NCBI GenBank assembly: GCA_023374025.1
Contig: SIJG01000208.1
Span: 18,869 to 82,868 of the forward strand
Length of the DNA: 64,000 nt
Source: Heterodera schachtii
Taxonomy: Eukaryota; Nematoda; Chromadorea; Rhabditida; Heteroderidae
Reading direction: 5' to 3'
In this document: in pieces, positions 1-7,909 of the stretch
How positions within the stretch are numbered: the stretch's first letter is position 1
How the letters are laid out: every line of letters begins with the position of its first letter
Made by a program: the position numbers and the translations under genes
Notes under the pieces: model-generated
The model's input: the letters and a program-made list of their open reading frames with translations, nothing else
What the model was told of the DNA's origin: nothing
The model's database searches: none

Positions 1-135
1 TACAAGCATAAGGACCAGTTCAAGTTGATGGGGGAAGACGAGTTCCATTTTACCCAAGTGATGTGTCCGGGATGTGTGAAATACAATATGATGCAGACTG
101 ATATCTATAACAAACACACAAAGAACCCCCACTAA
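1..135 (+). CDS. small Cys-rich protein, 3' end only
   Basis: The first 44 codons of the window are open and end in TAA at 133-135, just before the ATPase gene. The visible part has a CPGC knuckle after a stretch containing FHFTQV. The complete counterpart in E2 (29966-30145) has the same position upstream of the ATPase and a similar CPKC knuckle after FFDNFW. By that comparison this is the C-terminal half of a small zinc-binding-type protein. Function is unknown. The 5' end is outside the window. Confidence 0.55.
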   Translation, partial: YKHKDQFKLMGEDEFHFTQVMCPGCVKYNMMQTDIYNKHTKNPH

Positions 136-137
136 TT

Positions 138-146
138 GTATTTAAG
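138..146 (+). promoter_or_regulatory. TATT-type box GTATTTAAG upstream of ATPase cluster
   Basis: GTATTTAAG lies 37-45 bp before the ATPase ATG. The same nonamer, GTATTTAA plus A or G, precedes the other E1 gene clusters at similar distance. A promoter role is inferred from position. Confidence 0.5.
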
Positions 147-182
147 AATAAAATTTAACATTATATTGTATAATTAATAAAG

Positions 183-836
183 ATGATTGATGAAAATTTT
201 TTTCACTTGAACGATTTGAAATTAAAATTGCCTTTTGGCATGGTAATTAGTGGACCATCGAGTAGCGGTAAAACAACCTTTTTATTAAAGTTTCTGAGAG
301 AAAGAGATGAATTAATTACCCCACACCCTAAATCGGTGTTGTATTGCTATGGTCAATTTAATGATAGTATTACTATTCTACAAAAAATGGGTGTGCATGT
401 ACACAAAGGACCTCCCAGGGACGAATTGCTGAGCTCTCTAAAGAAGCCTCTCTTATTAATTCTAGATGACCTTTTAACAATAATTGATGAGAAAAGTCTA
501 TCTGAATTATTCATTAAAAAAGCTCATCATCTTAATATGGGAGTGATTTTCATTACCCAAAATTTATTTGAAAAAAAGGTGAAGGTAGCCCGAATTAATT
601 CACAATATATTGTTTTAATGTCTGCTCCGAATGCTGCGTTACAAATACGTAATTTGGGTGTACAATTGTTTCCTAATAGGCTTGCCTTCTTCCTAAATGC
701 ATATAAAGATGCCACCTTATCACCGTATGGATATTTGTTTTTGGATTTACACCCTGCCTCAAATCCTTTGCTGAGAATTCGAACAAAAATATTTAAAGAA
801 GATGAAGAAAAAGTATTGTATATTCAAAATGATTAG
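183..836 (+). CDS. FtsK/HerA-type genome packaging ATPase
   Basis: Predicted to drive packaging of the element's DNA into preformed capsids. The 217-aa protein has a Walker A P-loop GPSSSGKT at residues 24-31, a Walker B strand LLLILDD ending at D95-D96, and a downstream sensor-like strand FITQN. This matches the short A32/FtsK-like ATPases of Polintons and adenovirus-like elements. The E2 homologue (30158-30772) shares YCYG, LLLILDDL and the TARANA/VARINS-like region. It is the first gene of a run in which the next two starts overlap the preceding stop. The start at 183 follows the TATT box and a short AT-rich leader. Family assignment is strong; role is by homology. Confidence 0.9.
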   Translation: MIDENFFHLNDLKLKLPFGMVISGPSSSGKTTFLLKFLRERDELITPHPKSVLYCYGQFNDSITILQKMGVHVHKGPPRDELLSSLKKPLLLILDDLLTIIDEKSLSELFIKKAHHLNMGVIFITQNLFEKKVKVARINSQYIVLMSAPNAALQIRNLGVQLFPNRLAFFLNAYKDATLSPYGYLFLDLHPASNPLLRIRTKIFKEDEEKVLYIQND

Positions 837-1173
837 TTTACCTAAAAAGGTTATTCAAAACTTGGATTTTTTAAAGAAATTGGTAAAAACAAAGTCTTTT
901 AAAAAGAGGCAAGAAATATTTAAAGAAGCGACTAGTGAACAAATTGCATTATTAATTGAAATTAGTTATAATATATTAAAGGGGTACTTCCCGCTCACGA
1001 AGAGACAAAAACATAGACTTTTACCATACGCAAATTTTGTAAGAAAACTATCAAGAGTTAGAACTGAGAAGGGTGCAAAGAAAGTTATTCAACAAAACGG
1101 TGGTGGTTTTTTCGTTAATTTGGCTCCATTATTATTACCAGTATTAATTGCCGCGTTAAAATATGGAGAATAA
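829..1173 (+). CDS. PX-like small virion core protein
   Basis: A basic protein of about 114 aa. I choose the ATG at 829 rather than 802, because the length from there to the FLKKL motif matches the E2 homologue (30806-31156). Shared features are FLKKL, an EQI/DQI helix, a LTKRQK or LTNKQK basic patch, and a C-terminal hydrophobic tail after a glycine run (GGGFF followed by APLLLPVL). The basic body plus Gly-rich hydrophobic tail resembles the adenovirus pX/mu-like proteins reported in adintoviruses. Its start overlaps the ATPase stop (ATGATTAG), so it is probably translated from the same transcript. DNA condensation is inferred, not shown. Confidence 0.6.
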   Translation: MISLPKKVIQNLDFLKKLVKTKSFKKRQEIFKEATSEQIALLIEISYNILKGYFPLTKRQKHRLLPYANFVRKLSRVRTEKGAKKVIQQNGGGFFVNLAPLLLPVLIAALKYGE

Positions 1174-1948
1174 ATTTATTCTCGTTCCTTCCGACTTGTA
1201 CAAGAATTTGCTAAAACCAGACACAGGTGAAATTAATGTTGAAAATGCTAAAAATAAATTGACCTCAATTTTGAAGCAGAGAAAATTAGACGCTACTTCA
1301 AAAAATTTACTATATAACCAGGAATTGCGTCGTTTCTTGAAACTAAGGAAGGAAATTGAAGACAAACCCGTAAAGGTTGAGCTCACCGACGGCTCATTGA
1401 TGGTATTTAATCCAAGGCATCGTGAAAAAGACAGAAAAATTCCTACACAGATTGTGAAGGAAGAAGAATTGGATGAAACGGGTTCTATTCCAACATTTGA
1501 AGACCCTTATGCGACAGCTGAAGAAAGTGATGCGGAACCTGCTACATCAACACCAAAGACGAGACCACTGATAAGACCAATGCGTTTAGGAACGAGTAAA
1601 ATGCGTCAAAAACAAAAGTCTTTTGTAGTCAAGAAAAAAGAAAAAATCTTATCTATTATTAATGATGACCCTAAAAAATTTGGGGTTGGTTCTAGAGGAC
1701 ATATACTGAGAGCTGATGGAACAGTATATTTAAAAAGTAATATCGATCAAGCATTAGAGCGAATATTGAGACGGACACCCGAGAATGCTCCATCACCTGT
1801 TGGTACGAAAGCCTTAGAGCAACGGCTGAAAAACGACCCGAGAACTAGAGGAATATTAAAACAAAACTTTAATGAACAATCGGGTACAGGTATTAGAAGT
1901 AAACAACGAAAATTTATAATTAAAAAATGGACAAAAAGAAGTTATTAA
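1163..1948 (+). CDS. conserved Polinton protein of unknown function
   Basis: A 261-aa hydrophilic protein. The N-terminal third has the helical pattern NLLYNQELRRFLKLRKEIE followed by KPVKVEL. The middle is acidic and Pro/Thr-rich, and the C-terminal third is basic, with a conserved segment around GSRGHILRADGTVYL and a KRS-type tail. E2 has a positional homologue of 268 aa (31153-31959) with the same architecture: a K-x-Y-K/R core, an acidic linker and a basic tail ending just past the integrase start. It overlaps the PX-like stop at its 5' end and the integrase ATG by 22 bp at its 3' end. I do not recognise a named domain. A virion or scaffold role is a guess from its place among structural genes. 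Confidence 0.75.
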   Translation: MENKFILVPSDLYKNLLKPDTGEINVENAKNKLTSILKQRKLDATSKNLLYNQELRRFLKLRKEIEDKPVKVELTDGSLMVFNPRHREKDRKIPTQIVKEEELDETGSIPTFEDPYATAEESDAEPATSTPKTRPLIRPMRLGTSKMRQKQKSFVVKKKEKILSIINDDPKKFGVGSRGHILRADGTVYLKSNIDQALERILRRTPENAPSPVGTKALEQRLKNDPRTRGILKQNFNEQSGTGIRSKQRKFIIKKWTKRSY

Positions 1949-3006
1949 ATAAATTGTATAATGACCCAAATTCACCCGCCTGTTATGCTGGGCAGGAAAG
2001 ACTTTACGAAGAGGCACAAAAACATGACTCTTCGATCAAAAGGAAGGATATTGAACACTTTCTAGAGGGAGATAGAACATATACGTTACATAAACCTAGG
2101 CGTATTCGATTTAAGAGAGCAAGAACTGTGCCCGCTGGATTCATGACTGATGTTCAGGTTGATTTGGCTGATTTTCAAAAATTATCACGAGAAAATAGCG
2201 GATTCAATTATATATTGTTGGGCATTGATGTGTTGAGTAAGCGGGTATTTGCTACACCCGTAAAGTCGAAGAATTTCAAACATATGAAAGAAGCGTTTGA
2301 CAAATTGATCAGTCAGATGCCAATGATTCCTCATAGAATATTTTCAGATAGAGGAACAGAATTTGAAAATAGAGAAATACATAAATATTTTAAAGATATG
2401 GATGTACAAAAGCATAAGGCTCACACTAGTACGGTTAAGGCTGCACTTGCCGAACGCTGTATAAGGACGCTTAAACAACGACTATATCGTTATTTTAGTC
2501 AAAACCACACAATTAAATGGGTTGACGTATTGCCAAAACTAGTGAATGCTTTAAATAATTCAAAATCACGAATCACCGGTATGAAACCAGTTGATATTAA
2601 CCCGGATAATGCTCAAAAAATTTGGGAAAGGGTCTATGGAGATGAATTTTCGCGAAAAGTATATAGAAAGTCAAGGTTTAAAGAGGGTGACCATGTTCGA
2701 CTGGCAAAGTATAAATCCAGTTTTGAAAAGTCCTACCTTCCTAATTATTCGGATGAAATTTTCCAAGTTTACGATATTAAAAAGGCGAGGCCTCATCGGT
2801 ATGGAATAAAGGACGACAACGAAGAGCCCTTTGACACACGTTTTTATGCTGAAGACTTGGCAAAAACCAGAAAAGACGCTGAGACAACATACAGAATTGA
2901 GAGAGTGCTGAAGACTAGGACAAGAAATGGACAGAAAGAACATTTGGTAAAATTTTACGGGTACAAAGAACCGGAGTGGATTAAGGACACTGATATTGAT
3001 AGATGA
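1927..3006 (+). CDS. retroviral-type integrase with C-terminal chromodomain
   Basis: Catalyses insertion of the element. The 359-aa protein has an rve core with the acidic triad visible as QVDLADF (D79), FSDRGTEF (D141) and LAERCIRTLKQRL (E176), a D-35-E arrangement. Before it is a helical N-terminal region with RTYTLHKP, typical of Polinton integrases. A basic SH3-like segment follows the core. The last about 40 residues read as a chromodomain: YRIERVL, then LVKFYGY and EWI. E2's integrase lacks this chromodomain. The ATG lies inside the preceding gene. A chromodomain could direct insertion to marked chromatin, which is known for chromoviruses and only inferred here. Confidence 0.92.
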   Translation: MDKKKLLNKLYNDPNSPACYAGQERLYEEAQKHDSSIKRKDIEHFLEGDRTYTLHKPRRIRFKRARTVPAGFMTDVQVDLADFQKLSRENSGFNYILLGIDVLSKRVFATPVKSKNFKHMKEAFDKLISQMPMIPHRIFSDRGTEFENREIHKYFKDMDVQKHKAHTSTVKAALAERCIRTLKQRLYRYFSQNHTIKWVDVLPKLVNALNNSKSRITGMKPVDINPDNAQKIWERVYGDEFSRKVYRKSRFKEGDHVRLAKYKSSFEKSYLPNYSDEIFQVYDIKKARPHRYGIKDDNEEPFDTRFYAEDLAKTRKDAETTYRIERVLKTRTRNGQKEHLVKFYGYKEPEWIKDTDIDR

Positions 3007-3008
3007 AT

Positions 3009-3017
3009 GTATTTAAG
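3009..3017 (+). promoter_or_regulatory. TATT-type box GTATTTAAG upstream of penton-like gene
   Basis: GTATTTAAG lies 31-39 bp before the ATG at 3048, in the 41-bp gap after the integrase stop. Promoter role inferred from recurrence. Confidence 0.5.
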
Positions 3018-3047
3018 TGTATTGTTCTTATGTTTTAGAAAATAAAA

Positions 3048-5177
3048 ATGTCAAATTTGTTTTATGTTCTTTTACCTAGTGACTCTCCTGGTTATGACAA
3101 TAAGCCTAATAAATTTAGAGTGCATTTACCCAGGACTCTAACTTTTGGAGGTCAATGGTTGTGCGGGTTGCACAGTATAATATATACAAATTCTTGGCCC
3201 GCCGTTGGTACCACCGAGAACCAATGGATTAAGGTACATTTAAAAAATGGAGATACTTTTAAAATTGATATTCCCGCTGGTTCATACCAAAATGAAGAAG
3301 AATTGGAAAATGCAATAAATGAGTCAATAAGAAATGGTATAAAACAACCAAGAGTTAAAAGACAAACGGAATATGGAGTGGATTTGTTTTTTCATTATAA
3401 TCCAGATGATTACTGGGATAAGATTGAGGAGGAAAGGCAGAGGTATAAAGAATTGTTAAAATTGATAGAGACAAAGTCAAGTGAGCGTGACAATGAGGCA
3501 GATACACATAGGAAGAGAAAAATAGAAGAGGACGAAATTACCCCTCTTCAAAATCAATCATTGACTAAGAAAGCAAGAATAGAGGCGCTAGAAGAAGCAG
3601 CAAGGCAAAGAGATGACAGAAAGGAGGAAAAGGAGGAGAGAACTGGTCAAGAATTTCTTAAAATGTATCCCTTAAACTACAGGGAGAAACTAAATGATGT
3701 ACGTTTAGAATTGATAAGAGACTTATTCAATATTCAAGACCATATGAAAAAATATCAAGGTGTAACAGATGGTAGAACAATTCAGGCTTTGAATGAGGAA
3801 GCACTAAGGATGAGAACAGCAATGAAACACAGAAGAAAAAATTTGAATGCATTTAACAAGGCTGTAATGCAAAAGGATCTACAAATAACAGCCGAAGAAT
3901 ATGAGAGGACGAGTTATGAACAAAATAAGGACTATGTTGAGCCATTTTTTGATAGTCATCCTATAGATTATTGGGAATATATTCATAAAAAATATCAAGG
4001 GCTTCAAGACGATTACAAAAAAATTCGCGAATTAAGAGAGCAACAGCAACAATTTTTAACTGATGAACAGAAAAAACAATCAATTCAAGATGAAATTGAT
4101 CAACTTCGTCGTCTTATCGATTATAGGAGAAAAAGATTTGCTGCTTTGGAATATGAAGCTAAAAAGAGGGATGCTCAACAACAACAACCAGTGGCTTTAG
4201 CTTTGACCCATGCTGATGTATTGAAGGAACGAATAGGAAAAATAGAGGGAGCCACCATCCCCATCACCACCACCACCACCCCTGGAGAAGAGACTAAAAC
4301 ACATGGAAAATCTTTAGTTGAGTTGATAGAACAGGTACAGAAAGAAAGAGATGAAAGCAAGACCAAAACTGAGGGTAAGACACGAGGAGACAAATTAAAA
4401 GCAAAAATTAATGAAAAAGACAGTGGTGAAGATGGTACAACCCATGGTGAAGATGAAACAAAAGGAAAAACAAGAGGAGAAATATTAAAACAAAAAATCG
4501 GAGTTCATAAAACAATAGAAGAAGAAGATAAAACAGAAGGAAAAACAAGAGGTGAAATATTAAAAGAAAAACTTGAAGTTCATAAAACAATAGAAGAAGA
4601 TAAAACAGTAGGAAAAACAAGAGGGGAAATATTAAAAGAAAAACTTGGAGTTAGTAAACCAATAGAGGAAGAAATAGGTGTCAAAACACGTGGAGAATCA
4701 TTAAAGGATATAATTGTTTCGAAACATATTGAAACAGTCTTGTTTAAATATTTGAAGGAGCGGCGGAAATTTTCAATTAAATTTAATGACCAAAGAATTG
4801 ACTTTATTGAATTGTCAGCTCAATTAGGGTACATTCTCGGATTCGAAGACCCGACAAAAATTCTGAGTGGTGCTATAGCTAAATATTATTGTGACTTGAA
4901 GGGTGGTATCGACAGCCTTTGTGTTTATGTTAATGGAATTACTGAGAAGATAATAGTAGGGGACCAACTGGCTTCACTTTTACGAATTGTGGTCGTTGAA
5001 GGAAAATTTGGGGACGTAATAGAAAAAATTTATAATACCCCAATGTATATTAAAATAGCGGTAAAGGAAATTAATGAGATTGAAATTGAAATTAGGACTA
5101 GGGAGGGAAGGCTTATTCCGTTTCAGTGGGGTACAACCTTACTTGTATTAGCATTTAAAAAATCTATTGTATTTTAG
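3048..5177 (+). CDS. penton-like minor capsid protein with very large inserted domain
   Basis: The 709-aa protein has conserved ends and a large insertion. The N-terminus (FYVLLPSDSPGYDN, then PRTLTFGGQWLCGLHSI) and C-terminus (GYILGF, then VGDQLASLLRIVVVEG and LAFKKS) match the minor capsid (penton, single jelly-roll) protein of Polinton/adintovirus-like elements. Residues about 115-380 contain three repeats of roughly 90-110 residues that begin with a DYW-like motif and end in ALExEAxxRD, predicted coiled coil. After a His-rich linker, residues 440-560 carry five tandem copies of GKTRGEILK-like units separated by acid-rich spacers. The E2 homologue has only about 190 inserted residues. The insertion would sit on the capsid vertex if this is the penton, a possible spike. 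Confidence 0.75.
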   Translation: MSNLFYVLLPSDSPGYDNKPNKFRVHLPRTLTFGGQWLCGLHSIIYTNSWPAVGTTENQWIKVHLKNGDTFKIDIPAGSYQNEEELENAINESIRNGIKQPRVKRQTEYGVDLFFHYNPDDYWDKIEEERQRYKELLKLIETKSSERDNEADTHRKRKIEEDEITPLQNQSLTKKARIEALEEAARQRDDRKEEKEERTGQEFLKMYPLNYREKLNDVRLELIRDLFNIQDHMKKYQGVTDGRTIQALNEEALRMRTAMKHRRKNLNAFNKAVMQKDLQITAEEYERTSYEQNKDYVEPFFDSHPIDYWEYIHKKYQGLQDDYKKIRELREQQQQFLTDEQKKQSIQDEIDQLRRLIDYRRKRFAALEYEAKKRDAQQQQPVALALTHADVLKERIGKIEGATIPITTTTTPGEETKTHGKSLVELIEQVQKERDESKTKTEGKTRGDKLKAKINEKDSGEDGTTHGEDETKGKTRGEILKQKIGVHKTIEEEDKTEGKTRGEILKEKLEVHKTIEEDKTVGKTRGEILKEKLGVSKPIEEEIGVKTRGESLKDIIVSKHIETVLFKYLKERRKFSIKFNDQRIDFIELSAQLGYILGFEDPTKILSGAIAKYYCDLKGGIDSLCVYVNGITEKIIVGDQLASLLRIVVVEGKFGDVIEKIYNTPMYIKIAVKEINEIEIEIRTREGRLIPFQWGTTLLVLAFKKSIVF
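4374..4715 (+). repeat. tandem coding repeat in penton-like gene
   Basis: Five units encode GKTRG(E/D)xLK followed by a charged spacer, at about 4374, 4461, 4539, 4611 and 4680. The middle three are closest, with HKTIEE spacers. This suggests recent unit duplication within the inserted domain. Confidence 0.7.
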
Positions 5178-5185
5178 TATTTAAA
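5177..5185 (+). promoter_or_regulatory. TATT-type box GTATTTAAA upstream of minor virion protein/MCP cluster
   Basis: GTATTTAAA overlaps the penton-like stop codon and lies 45-53 bp before the ATG at 5230. It is the only box of the set near the cluster that contains the capsid gene. Confidence 0.45.
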
Positions 5186-5229
5186 TATTCATTCTCACAT
5201 TATATTGTATATTAAATAATTGAATAAAT

Positions 5230-5694
5230 ATGGTGCATCAAATATTTGATCCAAACTCAGTTAGTTTTGATGATTTTGTTGTAGTAGAGCAAATTGGCGC
5301 GGGAGAAGCTTTTAATTATTTTCGTGGGACACCTCCCTACCAACGAGGGTATGGGAGACAGCGAGGTGGAGGTGTAGGAGATGTGTTAAGGTTTTTATGG
5401 AGAGCACTTTTACCAAAATTAAAATCTGCAGGTACATTATTGGGTAGAGAAGCATTAGACACAGGAACACGTGTATTGGATACAATAGAGAAAGCTGAAA
5501 CACCAAATAAACAAACAATAATTAATGAAGTAAAGAAGGGAATGGATAATGTACTCGAAAAGGGTGGAATTGGACGTCAATTCGGAACGGGAAGAAGAAA
5601 GAGTATTAAAAGGAATAGAATTATTGGAAAAACTGTACCTAAGACAATAATAAAGAAGAGAAAAAGATCAGACGTATTTGGAAAATTATTTTAA
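5230..5694 (+). CDS. Gly/Arg-rich minor virion protein
   Basis: A 154-aa protein with FDPNSVSFDDF near the start, then FRGTPPYQRGYG, a Gly-rich stretch, and a helix containing LLGREALDTGTRVLD, ending in a basic KKRKR tail. The E2 homologue (34185-34562) shares the FDPESVDW start, KYQRGFG and an EGLAAGQRVLSD helix. In Polinton-like elements this type of protein sits between the minor and major capsid genes and is compared with adenovirus minor core or cement proteins (pX or pVI); I cannot decide which. Its stop is separated from the capsid ATG by one base, so both are likely expressed from one transcript. Confidence 0.65.
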   Translation: MVHQIFDPNSVSFDDFVVVEQIGAGEAFNYFRGTPPYQRGYGRQRGGGVGDVLRFLWRALLPKLKSAGTLLGREALDTGTRVLDTIEKAETPNKQTIINEVKKGMDNVLEKGGIGRQFGTGRRKSIKRNRIIGKTVPKTIIKKRKRSDVFGKLF

Positions 5695-5695
5695 A

Positions 5696-7012
5696 ATGGT
5701 TTTCAAGAAAATTGATAAGGAGTCGGTAAATTCTATAACTTCAGCTTTGTCAATATTTACCCTTCCACCAACTAATGTATCTGTGAGTAGTTCTTCAGTG
5801 CGTGAATATTTACCGCTTAATCCTTTAACGGATATTCCTTTTCATTTTAAAATTCACCCTACCGCTAGTTTCTTTGATTTGAACAAATGTTACATTTTAA
5901 CTGAAATGTCCCTTAAAAGGTTCGACACTGACACCAATAAATATGTTAATTTAAAAGTCAATGAGCAAACGGCAACAATTAATATGATTGGTGCGACTTG
6001 GATAAAGAATTTAAAAATCACAGTCCAGGGACGTGAGGTATATGACTCAAACTCACTTTATGCTTATAAAACATACTTGGACGCTGAACTTTCTTATTCA
6101 AAAAACGTAAAGGAGTCAGACCTACAGGCGAGCGGGTATTACGTGGATAGTGAGAATCAGGACGGCACGGATAGTACTCAGCAGGGTTTTGAAATGAGAA
6201 GAAAATTGTTTTCACAAAGTCAAACTGTACAATTTATTACAAAATTAGATGCAGATATTTTCAACCAGGACAGATATATGGTGAACGGTGTAGAGATTGA
6301 TATACAATTAACCCCTAATGACAATGAGTTTATGGTAATGGCGGCTGGAGATGATAAATATAAAATTGAAATTACCGCTTGTAAATTATATGTAAAGACT
6401 CTTGAAGTTGTTGATGGTCTTGCATTGGACATACAGAAAAAACTTGAAAGCAAAGAAGCAAAATACGCCCATAGAAAAACTTTGATTAAATCAATATTTA
6501 TAAGCGAGAACAGAACAGAATACAACGGAACAATATTTACGGGTCAATTACCTAAACGAGTCATTCTCGGAATGGTGGAGAACGCCGCATACGTAGGCAA
6601 TCAAAAGAAAAGCCCATTTAATTTTCAACCATTTGATATTCGATCCGTTACCTTGATGGCAAACGGGAAACAATGGCCTGCAGCGCCTTTTGAACTTAAT
6701 TTCAACAAGAATTTATATACCAGGGCCTTCCACGAAATGAATGAGGCGTTGGGTATAGCCAGTTCGACTGATAGTAACGGAATTACGCTCGAGAAGTATA
6801 GAAAGGGTTGGACAATTTTTGCATTTAATATGACGAATAGCATGGAGGACAATGAGGGTATTGATCTTATTACGGAAGGGACGACTACTGTGTGCATACA
6901 ATTTAGATCACCCGTTCCATCGGGTGGGATCACGCTAATCGCAATGAGTGAAATGGACTCTATTTTGATATTAGATAAAAATCGAACAGTAATGACCGAT
7001 ATGACCATTTAA
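5696..7012 (+). CDS. major capsid protein (double jelly-roll hexon type)
   Basis: Forms the capsid shell. The protein is 438 aa from the ATG at 5696, one base after the preceding stop; E2's protein has the same start pattern, LKKIDK against FKKIDK. Landmarks shared with E2 (34599-35951) are PPTNV near residue 28, a DLNK strand, Y(D/E)S after a TVQGREV strand, a YVDSENQD/YVDDVDQD loop, PKRVILGMV, and a C-terminal MDSILILDKNR. The repeated beta-rich pattern and its position after the minor virion protein fit the major capsid protein of Polinton/adintovirus-like elements. It is related to uncharacterised nematode proteins I recall from Maverick copies. Confirmation needs a structure prediction. 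Confidence 0.75.
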   Translation: MVFKKIDKESVNSITSALSIFTLPPTNVSVSSSSVREYLPLNPLTDIPFHFKIHPTASFFDLNKCYILTEMSLKRFDTDTNKYVNLKVNEQTATINMIGATWIKNLKITVQGREVYDSNSLYAYKTYLDAELSYSKNVKESDLQASGYYVDSENQDGTDSTQQGFEMRRKLFSQSQTVQFITKLDADIFNQDRYMVNGVEIDIQLTPNDNEFMVMAAGDDKYKIEITACKLYVKTLEVVDGLALDIQKKLESKEAKYAHRKTLIKSIFISENRTEYNGTIFTGQLPKRVILGMVENAAYVGNQKKSPFNFQPFDIRSVTLMANGKQWPAAPFELNFNKNLYTRAFHEMNEALGIASSTDSNGITLEKYRKGWTIFAFNMTNSMEDNEGIDLITEGTTTVCIQFRSPVPSGGITLIAMSEMDSILILDKNRTVMTDMTI

Positions 7013-7013
7013 T

Positions 7014-7022
7014 GTATTTAAA
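7014..7022 (+). promoter_or_regulatory. TATT-type box GTATTTAAA upstream of membrane protein/protease
   Basis: GTATTTAAA starts one base after the capsid stop and lies 36-44 bp before the ATG at 7058. Confidence 0.5.
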
Positions 7023-7057
7023 CTGATTTGATTTGTTGATATTTTATAATTTTTGAA

Positions 7058-7558
7058 ATGTTTATTTTGTTTATCTTATTTTTAATAAATTTTTCTTCGA
7101 GTTATAATAGCCCTGTTCTTTACCCTGAACGATCCAGGGATAAAGGAATGACTGACATTTATTATAAAATAGCATCCTTTGACCAGTCTTACTTGAATAA
7201 AATTAATCAATCTGAATTATTCTCAATGATTGATGAAATTGTTGAAAAGTTTCAACTTTGTAATGTTGAAGAAACGAAGTCATTAGCGCTATGGGTATAC
7301 TGTATGCTGTTAGTTTTGCTTTGGATAGCTATTGTTATGACAGGAATTTTCCTCTATTTTAACTCATTAATTAGAAATTTATGTAAAATTATGCGTTTGT
7401 GTAGAGACGAAAATGAACACATCGATGATAAATCGAATTCTAGCGGCAAACGCAAAGACCAGAGAACTCTACTTGGGATGCTTCCCTTGCGACAAACTCC
7501 CAAACATAATCAACAAGTACCCTTCAGCATTGGTGGCGAACAACGATCCGTCGAATAA
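7058..7558 (+). CDS. small type I membrane protein
   Basis: A 166-aa protein with a hydrophobic N-terminal signal (residues 1-15, FILFILFLINF), a short ectodomain of about 60 residues, and one membrane segment at about 78-101 (WVYCMLLVLLWIAIV), followed by a basic cytoplasmic tail. It overlaps the protease frame by 146 bp, and its tail is coded by the same bases as the protease N-terminus. E2 has a larger type I membrane protein (288 aa) in the equivalent region, but after rather than before the protease. No homology to a named family is visible. An envelope, entry or egress role is conceivable and unproven. Confidence 0.6.
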   Translation: MFILFILFLINFSSSYNSPVLYPERSRDKGMTDIYYKIASFDQSYLNKINQSELFSMIDEIVEKFQLCNVEETKSLALWVYCMLLVLLWIAIVMTGIFLYFNSLIRNLCKIMRLCRDENEHIDDKSNSSGKRKDQRTLLGMLPLRQTPKHNQQVPFSIGGEQRSVE

Positions 7559-7877
7559 GGAAGGTACACATTGGGTAGCAATGTTCATCGTTGATGACAA
7601 GACCGTATACTATTTTGACAGTTTTGGACGAGTGCCAAACAGATGCATTAGCCATTTTTTACAAAAATATGAAAAAATACTTATATCAACACCAAATATT
7701 CAGTCGGTGTTTAGCGAAAATTGTGGCTACTATTGTATTTATTTTATTTACTATATGTGTTCAAGAGGGGAAAACTACAAAAGATTATTTGATAGTCTAA
7801 GAAGTGAATTGATGTTAAAATATAATCCTGATCTTTTTGTTTATAATTTTGTTAAAAAAATGATAAAAAGTATTTAA
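7413..7877 (+). CDS. adenain-type capsid maturation cysteine protease
   Basis: A 154-aa protein predicted to process capsid precursors. Catalytic features are visible: THWVAMF (H53), YYFDSFG (D69) and NCGYYCIYF (nucleophile C108). This is the His-Asp-Cys order of adenovirus endoprotease and related Ulp1-like proteases, in the compact size of Polinton proteases. The E2 homologue (35948-36394) aligns with HWVACF, YFDSLG and ACGQFCIYF. The ATG at 7413 lies inside the membrane-protein gene; E2's protease begins with a similar distance to its HWVA motif. Translation after an upstream overlapping frame would need leaky scanning, reinitiation or a separate transcript. Confidence 0.87.
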   Translation: MNTSMINRILAANAKTRELYLGCFPCDKLPNIINKYPSALVANNDPSNKEGTHWVAMFIVDDKTVYYFDSFGRVPNRCISHFLQKYEKILISTPNIQSVFSENCGYYCIYFIYYMCSRGENYKRLFDSLRSELMLKYNPDLFVYNFVKKMIKSI

Positions 7878-7878
7878 A
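7870..7878 (+). promoter_or_regulatory. TATT-type box GTATTTAAA upstream of PAZ-like gene
   Basis: GTATTTAAA overlaps the protease stop and lies 32-40 bp before the ATG at 7910. Confidence 0.5.
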
Positions 7879-7909
7879 TGATTCGAATATTAAATGTAAT
7901 TAAATAAAA

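Noticed and set aside
6018..7008. Minus-strand frames opposite the capsid gene (also 527-715, 4175-4620, 35378-35962)
   Set aside because: Shadows of well-supported plus-strand genes, without family motifs.
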